This document shows positions 29,146-36,906 of a DNA stretch of 64,000 nt, one piece after another. The stretch is from Saccharibacillus sp. CPCC 101409 (lineage in GTDB: Bacteria; Bacillota; Bacilli; Paenibacillales; Paenibacillaceae): NCBI RefSeq assembly GCF_030518235.1, contig NZ_JAULSA010000002.1:558001-622000 (forward strand). Direction: 5' to 3'. Position 1 is the stretch's first letter, and each line of letters starts with the position of its first letter. Both the position numbers and the translations under genes were made by a program. Below the pieces are notes generated by a model. The model was not told the origin of the DNA. It searched no databases and was given only the letters and a program-made list of their open reading frames with translations.

Positions 29146-30219
29146 ATGACTCTTCCGATCAATGACGACAAGCACCCGCTTTTCAAACTGAGCCGCCTGG
29201 ACCCCAATGGAGATCTGCCGCCGATCGATCTGGCTTTTTTCCTCGTCAGCAAGCAGAAAGAAGCGGACCGCTATTATCGGGCGAAAGAGTTCGCTTTATC
29301 CGAGGCTGCGGGCGATTGGCTGAAACGGCAGATCGTCAAAGAAACCGGGCAGCTGCAAATTAGGGAAGAAGACGGAAGCGTGCGGTTCGAAGTCGGGCCT
29401 TACAACCTGGAAGCGGAAAAACCTTACCGGCTGGCGCAGTTGACGCTGAGCGAGAAGATCGGACTGCCTTACGTGCGCAAGCAAGCGATTCTGGGCGCGC
29501 TGGCGAATCCCGACGAAGGGCTCAAGCAAAGCGAAACCGAATTTCAGGTCGTGCAGCTCAATTCGGACGGCAGGAATTTGTACTTTTTCTACTATCGCAA
29601 GCCGAAACGCAGCACCTCCAAGAAAAGAATCCTGATCGGCCGCTCGGGCGAACTGGATTTTGCGGACGACGGACTGATCGAGCTGGGCGGGAAGATCGAA
29701 TTCGTTCTGCTCGACAACGAGCTGTATATTGCGAATCTGCGGCATTTTGAATATGTGTTCGATTACCGCGATCATATCGTACAGGCTCGCGACCGCAACC
29801 TGAACACGATCACCGGCATGTCTTTTTTCGATATCGGACAGGAGGACAAAGAGCGGTTCAAACGCGATTGCGCGGCCTTTTTCCATACTCGCACCGTGGC
29901 CCAGATGGGTCCCCGGCAGCTTGAAGCGCTGGAACGGAACTTCAAAGCGCGCTGCGACGATCTGCGCAGAATCCGTAAAGGGATGCCCCGAAACGCCGAG
30001 CGCGCCAAAGAGTACCGGAACAAATATGCGCCGCTGTGGGAGCTCTACGAGTTTCTGGATCTGGAACAGCAGAAGGTGATCTACCCGGAAAACAGCCGTC
30101 CTACGACGCTTTTGCACTTTTTTGCGGATAAAATTATTCAATCTTTCCTGACCGGCGACTTTGGCGTGGCGGATTCGATGCAACCTGCGGAAGAAAGTTC
30201 GGCGGCAGCGGAGGATTAA
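29146..30219 (+). CDS. KwaB-like DUF4868 protein (putative Kiwa defence)
   Basis: 357 residues, cytosolic, ATG after AAAGGAG. The central/C-terminal part (IEFVLLDNELYIANLRHFEYVFDYRDHI, about residues 185-215, then a helical region) matches the pattern I associate with DUF4868, the domain of KwaB in the Kiwa anti-phage system. The next gene, 36 nt downstream, encodes a four-helix membrane protein like KwaA. In Kiwa, KwaA senses phage attachment at the membrane and KwaB binds DNA to stop replication and late transcription. Gene order here is B then A, the reverse of the usual. Assignment is from pattern memory, not a search. Confidence 0.55.
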   Translation: MTLPINDDKHPLFKLSRLDPNGDLPPIDLAFFLVSKQKEADRYYRAKEFALSEAAGDWLKRQIVKETGQLQIREEDGSVRFEVGPYNLEAEKPYRLAQLTLSEKIGLPYVRKQAILGALANPDEGLKQSETEFQVVQLNSDGRNLYFFYYRKPKRSTSKKRILIGRSGELDFADDGLIELGGKIEFVLLDNELYIANLRHFEYVFDYRDHIVQARDRNLNTITGMSFFDIGQEDKERFKRDCAAFFHTRTVAQMGPRQLEALERNFKARCDDLRRIRKGMPRNAERAKEYRNKYAPLWELYEFLDLEQQKVIYPENSRPTTLLHFFADKIIQSFLTGDFGVADSMQPAEESSAAAED

Positions 30220-30254
30220 GGGCTGGAAGAGCGGAAAGAAAGGAGGAGCGCGCT

Positions 30255-30908
30255 TTGTGGAGTAAAAAAGAGCCGGTTATCCTGTGGACGACCGCCTATG
30301 CGCCGCTGCTGCTGCTGATGATCGGCGGTTTTCTGTATCGAAACGAACTGCTGCCCGCCGCGCTGCGCGAAGATAACGCGGCTCGGATATTCGGCGGCCG
30401 GACATGGATTGCGGAAACGCTTTTCCTGCTGGCGGTGCTGCTCTTGTCGCTGGCTTTGTACCGGCTCGTGATTCGCCTGCTGCTGCGTCCCGCTGTCAAA
30501 AGGCTGGCCGCCGGAACGACCGGCCGCCTCTACGCGGTGCGCCGCTTCGAAAAGCTGCCGGCGAGCGACTACACCTTTTTCCTGATGACGCTGCTGCTGC
30601 CGCGGCTCGCGCTCGACTACTCGTCGGTCGCCAACTTCGCCGTATCGCTGCTGATGGTCGTGTTTATTATCGCGGTGTTCGTCAGGACCGACACGCTCGC
30701 CACCTGCCCGCTGTTCTTCGTGTCCGGCTTGCAGGTGTTCAAAAGCACGATCTCGGAGCATTCGCTAGAAGAAGAGAAAGCCGACGAAGGACTGCGGAAA
30801 GAAGTGGTGCTGCTGGCGCGGGAGAAAGATTTGGATCTGGGTGAGAAGTACCGGGCAGTGAGGCTGGCGGGAAAGGTGTATGTGGTTTTGAAAGCCGGTA
30901 GGTCGTAA
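30255..30908 (+). CDS. KwaA-like four-helix membrane protein
   Basis: 217 residues; TTG start 30255, 8 nt after AGGAGG. Membrane segments about 9-27, 50-75, 112-128 and 130-150, followed by TDTLATCPLFFVSGLQVFKSTIS and a charged cytosolic tail of about 45 residues ending in a beta-like AVRLAGKVYVVLK. The topology and the P-L-F/x-G-x-x-V/Y motif after the last helix resemble KwaA. Position immediately after the DUF4868 gene supports a two-gene unit. Confidence 0.5.
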   Translation: MWSKKEPVILWTTAYAPLLLLMIGGFLYRNELLPAALREDNAARIFGGRTWIAETLFLLAVLLLSLALYRLVIRLLLRPAVKRLAAGTTGRLYAVRRFEKLPASDYTFFLMTLLLPRLALDYSSVANFAVSLLMVVFIIAVFVRTDTLATCPLFFVSGLQVFKSTISEHSLEEEKADEGLRKEVVLLAREKDLDLGEKYRAVRLAGKVYVVLKAGRS

Positions 30909-30982
30909 ACTTACCTTGCCCGGATCGCATCAAGGACTATGTAACTTTTGTTGAACTGAACATTTATAGGTAGGTGGAAGCT

Positions 30983-31876
30983 TCAAAACAGGTATCCCTG
31001 AGTTCTCCAGTAAACCCAATCCTCAAGCGCCTGCCGGGCGTCTTTGCCAAGCCGGGTCGGTGCCAACTGTTCAAGGGGAACGGCAAACTGGCGTTTTTCC
31101 CATTCGATTTTCGCCCGAATTCGTTCCGTGCAATCTTCGGGAGCGGCCAAGCCGAGCACTCGTACTTTTTCACCGGTTTGCAGCGGCGATTGAGCATCGG
31201 CGATCGCGCACTTGGCATCGAAAGCCGTCGAAAGATGATCCTGCAAATAGGTGTACCAGCTCATCGCCCGTTCTTCCGCTTCATAGGCATCGACCAAAAT
31301 TTCGTCCCGGATCCGAGCTTCAATATTGAAATTTTTTACGTTTTGCGGAATTGGATTTACAACATCGGGGTTTGCTGCATCGTTTTCTTCCACTTCATAA
31401 TCGTCCTCTTCTTCATAATCGTCCTCGTCCTCCCAGTCCGGATACTGCTCCGGCGCTTCGCCTACGCTTTCAAGAACGGCGGGAGCCGTGATCCCCGCCG
31501 GAAGCGTCTCGTCGCCAAGAAACTGGACGATAAACCGCCATTCGTCCCCGTAATCGAACAGCATCAGCATTTTTTGCTTGGGCGTATGAAAGACTTTCGC
31601 TACTTTGGCGCTTTGTGTGCCGGGAAACCCGTCGCCGTCGCCATAATCGGCCATCGATTCATAACCTTCCGTCGAGCGGGTCCAATTCTTGAGATTATCG
31701 TAGAACCCGAACATATGGTCCATATCGAAATCGAACGCGTACAAAATGTTGATCGCCAGACTTTCCAAAGAAGCTTTGCCATCGATCGCCAGCTTTCGGT
31801 AAGGACGTCCGCGCACCGCTCCGTTCCAGTCGCTGCAGGTGACTTTAAACAGTTTTGCTTTATTTTTTGTCGGCAT
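30983..31876 (-). CDS. Plasmid pRiA4b ORF-3 family protein
   Basis: 297 residues. PRiA4_ORF3-like domain (LAINILYAFDFDMDHMFGFY near residue 40; FHTPKQKMLMLFDYGDEWRF near 95), then a strongly acidic stretch (DWEDEDDYEEEDDYEVEE, about 140-160) and a C-terminal region containing a KOW-like VRVLGLAAPEDC. Found on plasmids and mobile DNA; molecular function unclear. I start at ATG 31876, 8 nt after AAAGGA; upstream ATGs lack spacing. Confidence 0.75.
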   Translation of the reverse strand: MPTKNKAKLFKVTCSDWNGAVRGRPYRKLAIDGKASLESLAINILYAFDFDMDHMFGFYDNLKNWTRSTEGYESMADYGDGDGFPGTQSAKVAKVFHTPKQKMLMLFDYGDEWRFIVQFLGDETLPAGITAPAVLESVGEAPEQYPDWEDEDDYEEEDDYEVEENDAANPDVVNPIPQNVKNFNIEARIRDEILVDAYEAEERAMSWYTYLQDHLSTAFDAKCAIADAQSPLQTGEKVRVLGLAAPEDCTERIRAKIEWEKRQFAVPLEQLAPTRLGKDARQALEDWVYWRTQGYLF

Positions 31877-32040
31877 ATTCATGTTCCTTTCTGATCGGTG
31901 CTGCTTATTGAATTCCAAATCATCTATATCTTTGTCTTTAAAGCTTCTTCAAAAATCAAAATATCCCTGCCGTGTATTTTTAAAAAGAAAGTTTTTCGAT
32001 GTACAATCAAGATAATGAAACAATACGAGGAGGAACTCCG

Positions 32041-32961
32041 ATGCGGACTATTCAAACACAAGACGATGCCAAAGCCGTTCTTGAATCGATACAAGTCGTG
32101 GAAGACTATCATTTTCCGCGCCGCGAGCTGGAAGAACTGCTGACGCATCCCGATGAAAGCGTGCCTGAGATGCTGGAATGGTTGAAGCGGATTAAAAATG
32201 ACCCGGAAAGAATTATTGAAAGCGGAGAGTACAACATGTCGTTTACGTATGCGTACCTGCTGCTCGCCGAACTTCAAGAAGCGAAGGCGTTCCCGATCAT
32301 TCTCGAACTGCTCGAGTTGGACACCGATTGGTTGGATATCCTGTTCGCTGACGATTTGACCGGAATATTCGGGCGCGTGCTGGCTTCGACTTACGATGGC
32401 GACCTGAGCAAGCTCAGAGCCCTGCTGGATAATGAAAAAGCCGATGAGTACGCTCGCGCACAGGCTGCGGTAGCGATGAGAATATTGGTGCTGGAAGGTC
32501 GGTTGGACCGGCAGGAGATTCTTAACGTCATTGAAGAAACGCTGCTGCGTCTGTCCGACGATTCTTGTACCGACCCGCAGCGAGTGAGCGTCATCACCAG
32601 TCTCGTCATCGCGGCAGAAGAGATTCACCCGGCGGAAATCGCGGACACTCTTCGAGAAATGTTCGAACGGGACCTGGTCAATCAGGGGATTACGTCATGG
32701 AAATACACGCAAAAAGCTCTTGAAACCGAGCGGGAAAAGCACCTAAACCGAGTGCGCCAAAACGAACTCAACCAGCCGGTCCGCGATGCGGTTTCCGAGC
32801 TGTCGAAAAACTATATTTATCAGAAGCCGGAACGCGAAGCGATACAGCAAAAAGTCGTGTATGCCGGAAACGTACCCGTTACCCGCCAGCCGAAGGTCGG
32901 CCGCAACGACCCTTGCCCTTGCGGAAGCGAGAAGAAGTATAAGAAGTGCTGCGGGGCGTGA
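32041..32961 (+). CDS. DUF1186-like protein with C-terminal SEC-C zinc motif
   Basis: 306 residues, ATG after GAGGAGG. The first 250 residues are helical HEAT-like repeats ([40 protein letters not shown]), as in DUF1186. The C-terminus is a SEC-C motif, [20 protein letters not shown], with the C-x-C...CC zinc ligands. Function unknown; SEC-C tails usually mediate protein or ribosome interactions. Confidence 0.8.
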   Translation: MRTIQTQDDAKAVLESIQVVEDYHFPRRELEELLTHPDESVPEMLEWLKRIKNDPERIIESGEYNMSFTYAYLLLAELQEAKAFPIILELLELDTDWLDILFADDLTGIFGRVLASTYDGDLSKLRALLDNEKADEYARAQAAVAMRILVLEGRLDRQEILNVIEETLLRLSDDSCTDPQRVSVITSLVIAAEEIHPAEIADTLREMFERDLVNQGITSWKYTQKALETEREKHLNRVRQNELNQPVRDAVSELSKNYIYQKPEREAIQQKVVYAGNVPVTRQPKVGRNDPCPCGSEKKYKKCCGA

Positions 32962-32984
32962 TAGCCGTTTTATTATGAGCAGCG

Positions 32985-33345
32985 GAGTATCTCTCCACAA
33001 GCTCCTGATCGTACAAATCGTGCGAAAGAGTAACAATCGGCTTTTCGCCAAGCAAATCTTGTTCGAATAAATGTTCAAAGCGAAATAGGTCGCGATACCA
33101 GGTCCATATTTCCCGGATCGCATCAAAGACTACTCGAAAAACAAATGTCGTACTGGCTTCTCTTTCAATATAAGCGACACCCTTATCTTTTTCGCTGCGT
33201 ATTCGCGCATAGAAGCTTCATTAAATAATTTGCATTCGAGCTCTGGCAGGCCTAACTTATTAAGCAGGATGAAAAGCTCCAAAGTTCGCGATTTCGTCCG
33301 CAGCCCGGGCGAAGCCGCGAGCTTGAAGGAGCTTTTTGGGCTGAA
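32985..33345 (-). pseudogene. Frameshifted remnant of an unknown gene
   Basis: The minus strand reads a protein-like sequence without start or stop. From 33345 it gives KLAASPGLRTKSRTLELFI... ELECKLFNEASMREYA, then after a frame change near 33195-33215 continues IRSEKDKGVAYIEREASTT, VVFDAIREIWTWYRD and PIVTLSHDLYDQELVERY. Both halves have natural-looking composition. The family is not recognised. The fragment runs towards the 3' end of the SEC-C gene, where similarity to a protein fades. Confidence 0.45.
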
Positions 33346-33388
33346 TCAGGCTTTTACCATACAAGAAGAAGCGGCCCGAAAACGTTAG
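33269..33388 (+). CDS. Possible 39-codon ORF or gene fragment
   Basis: Reads MKSSKVRDFVRSPGEAA then LKELFGLNQAFTIQEEAARKR and TAG. No ribosome site is evident and it overlaps the opposite-strand remnant, so it may be the end of a lost rightward gene. Weak call. Confidence 0.25.
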   Translation: MKSSKVRDFVRSPGEAASLKELFGLNQAFTIQEEAARKR

Positions 33389-33410
33389 ATACAAAAAAGG
33401 AGTGACTGGA

Positions 33411-33821
33411 ATGAGTGTGTACATCGGCAAGATCTTTATGGCGGCCGGCGCGATTCTTATCGCTGTCGGTCTGCTAATTGTGGTTCGGCGAATTCGCTTT
33501 ATGCGTCATGCGAAGCGGGTGGAAGGCGAAGTGGTCGATTACCACGAAGAATTTCGGCGTACGGGCGACCATGCCGGCACGCTGTATTTTCCCGTTCTAC
33601 GCTACCGCATGCCGGATGGAGCAGGAGAAGTGCAGTCGAAGACCGGATCGAGCTGGAAACGCCGGCGGATCGGCAGCAAGGTAAACGTCTATTATCTGCC
33701 CGAAACTCCGGAAGAGTTCAAACTGAATACATGGGGAACCTTTATGCTGTTGGCGGTTCCTTTTATGATGGGGCTGGCTTTTCTGGGGCTGGGCAGCGTA
33801 CTGAATCAGGTTGCGCAGTAA
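33411..33821 (+). CDS. DUF3592 membrane protein
   Basis: 136 residues, ATG 33411 after AAAAAGGAG. TM1 about 7-26, extracytoplasmic beta domain about 30-100 (EGEVVDYHEEF, FPVLRYRMPDG, GSKVNVYYLPETPEE), TM2 about 108-130. This is the arrangement of DUF3592 proteins. Function unknown. Confidence 0.8.
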   Translation: MSVYIGKIFMAAGAILIAVGLLIVVRRIRFMRHAKRVEGEVVDYHEEFRRTGDHAGTLYFPVLRYRMPDGAGEVQSKTGSSWKRRRIGSKVNVYYLPETPEEFKLNTWGTFMLLAVPFMMGLAFLGLGSVLNQVAQ

Positions 33822-34001
33822 ATTTATATTACCAATAATTAAAATTCGACATTATTACTAGCTGCATATTTCGACAACTTTTTTAGCGCAAAAGCCGTCT
33901 GGGTGTTTTTTCTTGCCGGACAATCAATTTCCACTTCAAGTCCTTGGCTGGCGCGGGATTGGCAATTTCATGCAATATTCAAATCTGCTTAAAAAAAGCA
34001 A

Positions 34002-34030
34002 TTGACCAATGTTTATTTATTCTGTATATT
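34002..34030 (+). promoter_or_regulatory. Promoter of the first RRNPP receptor gene
   Basis: TTGACC (34002-34007), 17-nt spacer, TATATT (34025-34030), in a notably AT-rich stretch. The gap 33822-34120 otherwise shows no gene. Confidence 0.6.
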
Positions 34031-34120
34031 GTAAATTAATTGTAAGGAAAGGATTAACTGATAAGCATTGTGTAACATTATGTAAATAGAAATCGGCTAA
34101 GAGTCAGAAGAGGTGTGGAA

Positions 34121-35479
34121 ATGGAAATGACGTTAACGCTCCGTTCGGAGATTGAAAGAGGCATCGCGGGCTTGGGAATGAACTTCTCGGAATTCGGCGA
34201 ATGGTCGGGAATTAACCGGGGGATCTTCAGTGCCATTTTGAACAGCAATCCGCCCAAGCCGATTTCGCTGAATCAGTTTGAACGGATCACGAAAGCGCTG
34301 GGGCATCCGGAAGGCTGGATGTTCGAGCAGTATATCGACGAATGCTTCTACGACGGCAAACCGAACCGCCGGCGCGTCGAGCCTTTTCTGATTCGCTGCG
34401 CGGAAATGGGACGTCTGGACTGCATCGAGATCGTGCTGTCGCGCCTGCTGGAAGACTTGAAGCAGCTCGATACGATCTTTGAAATTGCAGAAGCGCTGTA
34501 CACGGCGGATAAAGTCGAGCAGTCGGTCGTGTTCTACGAGTGCATCGTGCAGAACGAGAAATACCACCAGTCCGAGCGGCTTGCAATCAGTCAGTATCGT
34601 TTGTTTCGTGCTGCGCTGGGCGAGGACAACGAGCGGAACCTGCGCGCCGCGATCGAGTTTGAACCGTTTTGCGACAAGCTACCGGATCATCATCGGTTGG
34701 ATGGGTTGATGAAGTTAGTGAATGTTTATTTTTCTTTGGATAAGAGAATAGAAGCTGCAAGATATTCTAGAGAAATGATTGTATTTACAGAGATTCTTTA
34801 TCAAGCTGAGGTCATAAAAAATGCTAAAAGTATTAACTTGAAGGAGTTATATAGCGATTATCCTTTAGTAGTTTATTACGGATATGCTCATCTCGCTATG
34901 CAGAAGGTGATGATTGATGAGGGGGATTATATAAAGGCTGAACAATATATAGAAATGTATAAAGATCTGAGTTGGTTTCCTGGTTTAGACGATAATGGCA
35001 GGAGAGAAGTTGAGAAATTTAAGTTTTATGCTGAGGCTAATGTTTTAACCATTGAATTGTTAAAAGGGAATGAAAATATTCTTCCAACATGCATTACTTT
35101 CATTGAAAAAAATCCGGCTGAACTTCTTAAATTTATATTCACCATTTTGGAATCCTCAAACAAATACGGTTTTAATACGGACATAATATTTGAAAAGTTT
35201 TCCGAACAATTACACCAGTATTTAGAGCAAAAATATCACTATGATCGAATGACTATTCTTAATGATTACTGTAGCGTTTGTTTGGAAGCGAGTTTATATT
35301 TTTTAAAGAGACAGAATCACATTAAAGCCATAGATTATATATTGCGAGGCCTAGTTGTAGCTGTTAAGATAAATGACAAAGAGATGTTTATGAAGTGTGT
35401 ACCACTCTTTGAAAAAAACAGAGATCTAGCTTCCCCTAAGCAAACTCTTGAATATGTGCAAATAATGGAGGGAATTTAG
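34121..35479 (+). CDS. RRNPP/AimR-like peptide-sensing receptor 1 (AloR-like)
   Basis: 452 residues. N-terminal XRE-like HTH (about 12-65: MNFSEFGEWSGINRGIFSAIL, PISLNQFERITKAL), then the junction FEQYIDECFYDGKPNRRRVEPFLIRC and about 350 residues of TPR-like helical repeats (LYTADKVEQSVVFYE, GDYIKAEQYIEMYKDLSWFPGLDD). This is the layout of Rap-Rgg-NprR-PlcR-PrgX receptors such as AimR of phage arbitrium and the AloR family of Paenibacillus. A 55-codon secreted propeptide gene starts 4 nt after its stop. The first 590 bp are GC-rich like the host and the rest sharply AT-rich. ATG 34121 is chosen from spacing to AGAGG. Confidence 0.82.
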   Translation: MEMTLTLRSEIERGIAGLGMNFSEFGEWSGINRGIFSAILNSNPPKPISLNQFERITKALGHPEGWMFEQYIDECFYDGKPNRRRVEPFLIRCAEMGRLDCIEIVLSRLLEDLKQLDTIFEIAEALYTADKVEQSVVFYECIVQNEKYHQSERLAISQYRLFRAALGEDNERNLRAAIEFEPFCDKLPDHHRLDGLMKLVNVYFSLDKRIEAARYSREMIVFTEILYQAEVIKNAKSINLKELYSDYPLVVYYGYAHLAMQKVMIDEGDYIKAEQYIEMYKDLSWFPGLDDNGRREVEKFKFYAEANVLTIELLKGNENILPTCITFIEKNPAELLKFIFTILESSNKYGFNTDIIFEKFSEQLHQYLEQKYHYDRMTILNDYCSVCLEASLYFLKRQNHIKAIDYILRGLVVAVKINDKEMFMKCVPLFEKNRDLASPKQTLEYVQIMEGI

Positions 35480-35483
35480 AACT

Positions 35484-35651
35484 ATGAAAAAGTTCTATTC
35501 TAAACTTTTAGTGGTGTTGAATGTGCTTGTCTTAACTACTGCTTTCTATGGAAAAGTACCTATTTCTTCAGCAGAAGAAACTAGTCAATCAATCTCAGCT
35601 AAAGAAGTCATTTATCATCTTTCGGGGGTACCTGGAATTGGCGGTTGGTAG
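35484..35651 (+). CDS. Secreted signalling propeptide (AloP/AimP-like)
   Basis: 55 residues; ATG 35484 lies 4 nt after the receptor stop, with GGAGGG 11 nt upstream. The N-terminus MKKFYSKLLVVLNVLVLTT is a classical Sec signal, followed by a likely cleavage site near ISSAEE (residue 30), a polar propeptide, and a hydrophobic/glycine-rich C-terminus SGVPGIGGW. RRNPP pheromones are usually the last 5-10 residues of such precursors, released by extracellular proteases and re-imported by oligopeptide permeases to bind the receptor. So the C-terminal 6-9 residues are the predicted pheromone of the preceding receptor. Confidence 0.75.
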   Translation: MKKFYSKLLVVLNVLVLTTAFYGKVPISSAEETSQSISAKEVIYHLSGVPGIGGW

Positions 35652-35692
35652 AATTTAAATAGGTGTTCTAAATAAGTGGATTTGCTTCTCAT

Positions 35693-35758
35693 GTTTTCGA
35701 AATGACTACTGTTAACTTTGTAGTAGTTTCGAAACTTAGGGAGCTTTTTTTTTGAAAC
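35693..35758 (+). terminator. Terminator after the propeptide gene
   Basis: TTTTCGAAATGACTACT pairs with AGTAGTTTCGAAA (2-nt bulge), followed after 13 nt by a run of nine T residues. Between 35759 and 35909 I see no convincing gene. Confidence 0.6.
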
Positions 35759-35909
35759 AAAAGATTATTGCTGGTGATTTATATCAATCCAATGAACGGT
35801 TACGCCTGTCTGATTCGCACTAGAATAACGCGCGATTTAGCCGGCGTAAGCCTACTGTCTAAGTGAAACAAGTCACTAGATTCTAAGAATATTAAAAGGA
35901 GAGTGATCA

Positions 35910-36876
35910 TTGTCTTCTCTTTTAAGAAAAAATATTTTAAATGAACTTAAACAGAAGTGGATAAGCTTCTCTAAACTAAGTGAACTTTCTAAAATCAACC
36001 GTGGCGTAATCAGCAGCATTTTAAGAGCGGAATCACCCAAGCCAATCTCCTTTAATCAATTTGAACGTATAGTGGACGCTTTAGATTTTCCTTTAGAAAA
36101 GATGCTAGAAGAATACATACAAGAATGCTTTTACAACAATAAACCGAATTTATTTCTCTTTAGATAAAATAGACAAGGTTGAGGAATGGGCAACGGAACT
36201 GTATTCCTTTACTCATCATATTTATCGTAGAGCTGTGGAGTTTGGAGAATCAGAACTGCCGAAAGGGATGGAATACAAGTTCATTGTTTACTATGCTTAC
36301 GGTTGTATAGCGATGGAAAGCGTACAACTGATTAGACAAGAATATGCCAAGGCCAAGCCGTATAACGATGAATATAGTGATCTTAGCTGGTTTCCATGGC
36401 TTTGTAGACAGAGTAAACGAGATGTAAAGAAGGTGGCCAAATATGCAAAACAAAATAAAGTGTACATTGAATTGGGACTAGGAAATGCTGATTTCCTTGA
36501 GGAATGTGTGTTGCTAGCGGAAGAGCATCCTGAGGAGCTCTTGGTAGCTATATTGTTTATCCTGGAATACTCAAAAAAATTTAATATTTCAATCGACTCC
36601 ATACTCGATAGATTTCAAGCCCAAATAGAAAAGTACCCTCACGAACAAACCGAATATTCGAAAAATATCACAGTTAGCCTTAATCGCTATTTCAACGTTT
36701 GTATTGATTGTGCGTTGTATTATTTCAATCAGGGCAATTATGAAAAAGCTCGAGATTACGCGGTAAAAGGGCTTAATTCTCCGGTTGGGATCAACAACGG
36801 TAAAGAAGTTTTTAAGCGTCTCGCTCCTCTTTATGAACATTTTCCGGACCTTTTTATCCAGGACAGAAAAGAGTAA
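35910..36876 (+). pseudogene. RRNPP receptor 2, broken by an internal deletion
   Basis: TTG 35910 after AAAAGGAGAG opens an intact HTH (ISFSKLSELSKINRGVISSIL, then KPISFNQFERIVDAL) up to CFYNNKPN, then a stop within a few codons. In the +1 frame from about 36144 the sequence resumes as IYFSLDKIDKVEEWATELYSF and runs to a normal receptor C-terminus at 36876 (DLSWFPWLCRQSKRDVKK and onward). By comparison with receptors 1 and 3, about 120 codons between KPN and IYFSL are missing and the frame is shifted. A short repeat around AAT may mark the junction. No propeptide gene follows. Confidence 0.8.
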
Positions 36877-36906
36877 TCATTGCTATACATGATAGGAGAT
36901 ACATAA

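Noticed and set aside
35752..35823. 23-codon TTG frame after the propeptide terminator
   Set aside because: Begins in the terminator T-run with no ribosome site and no signal peptide; not a second pheromone gene.
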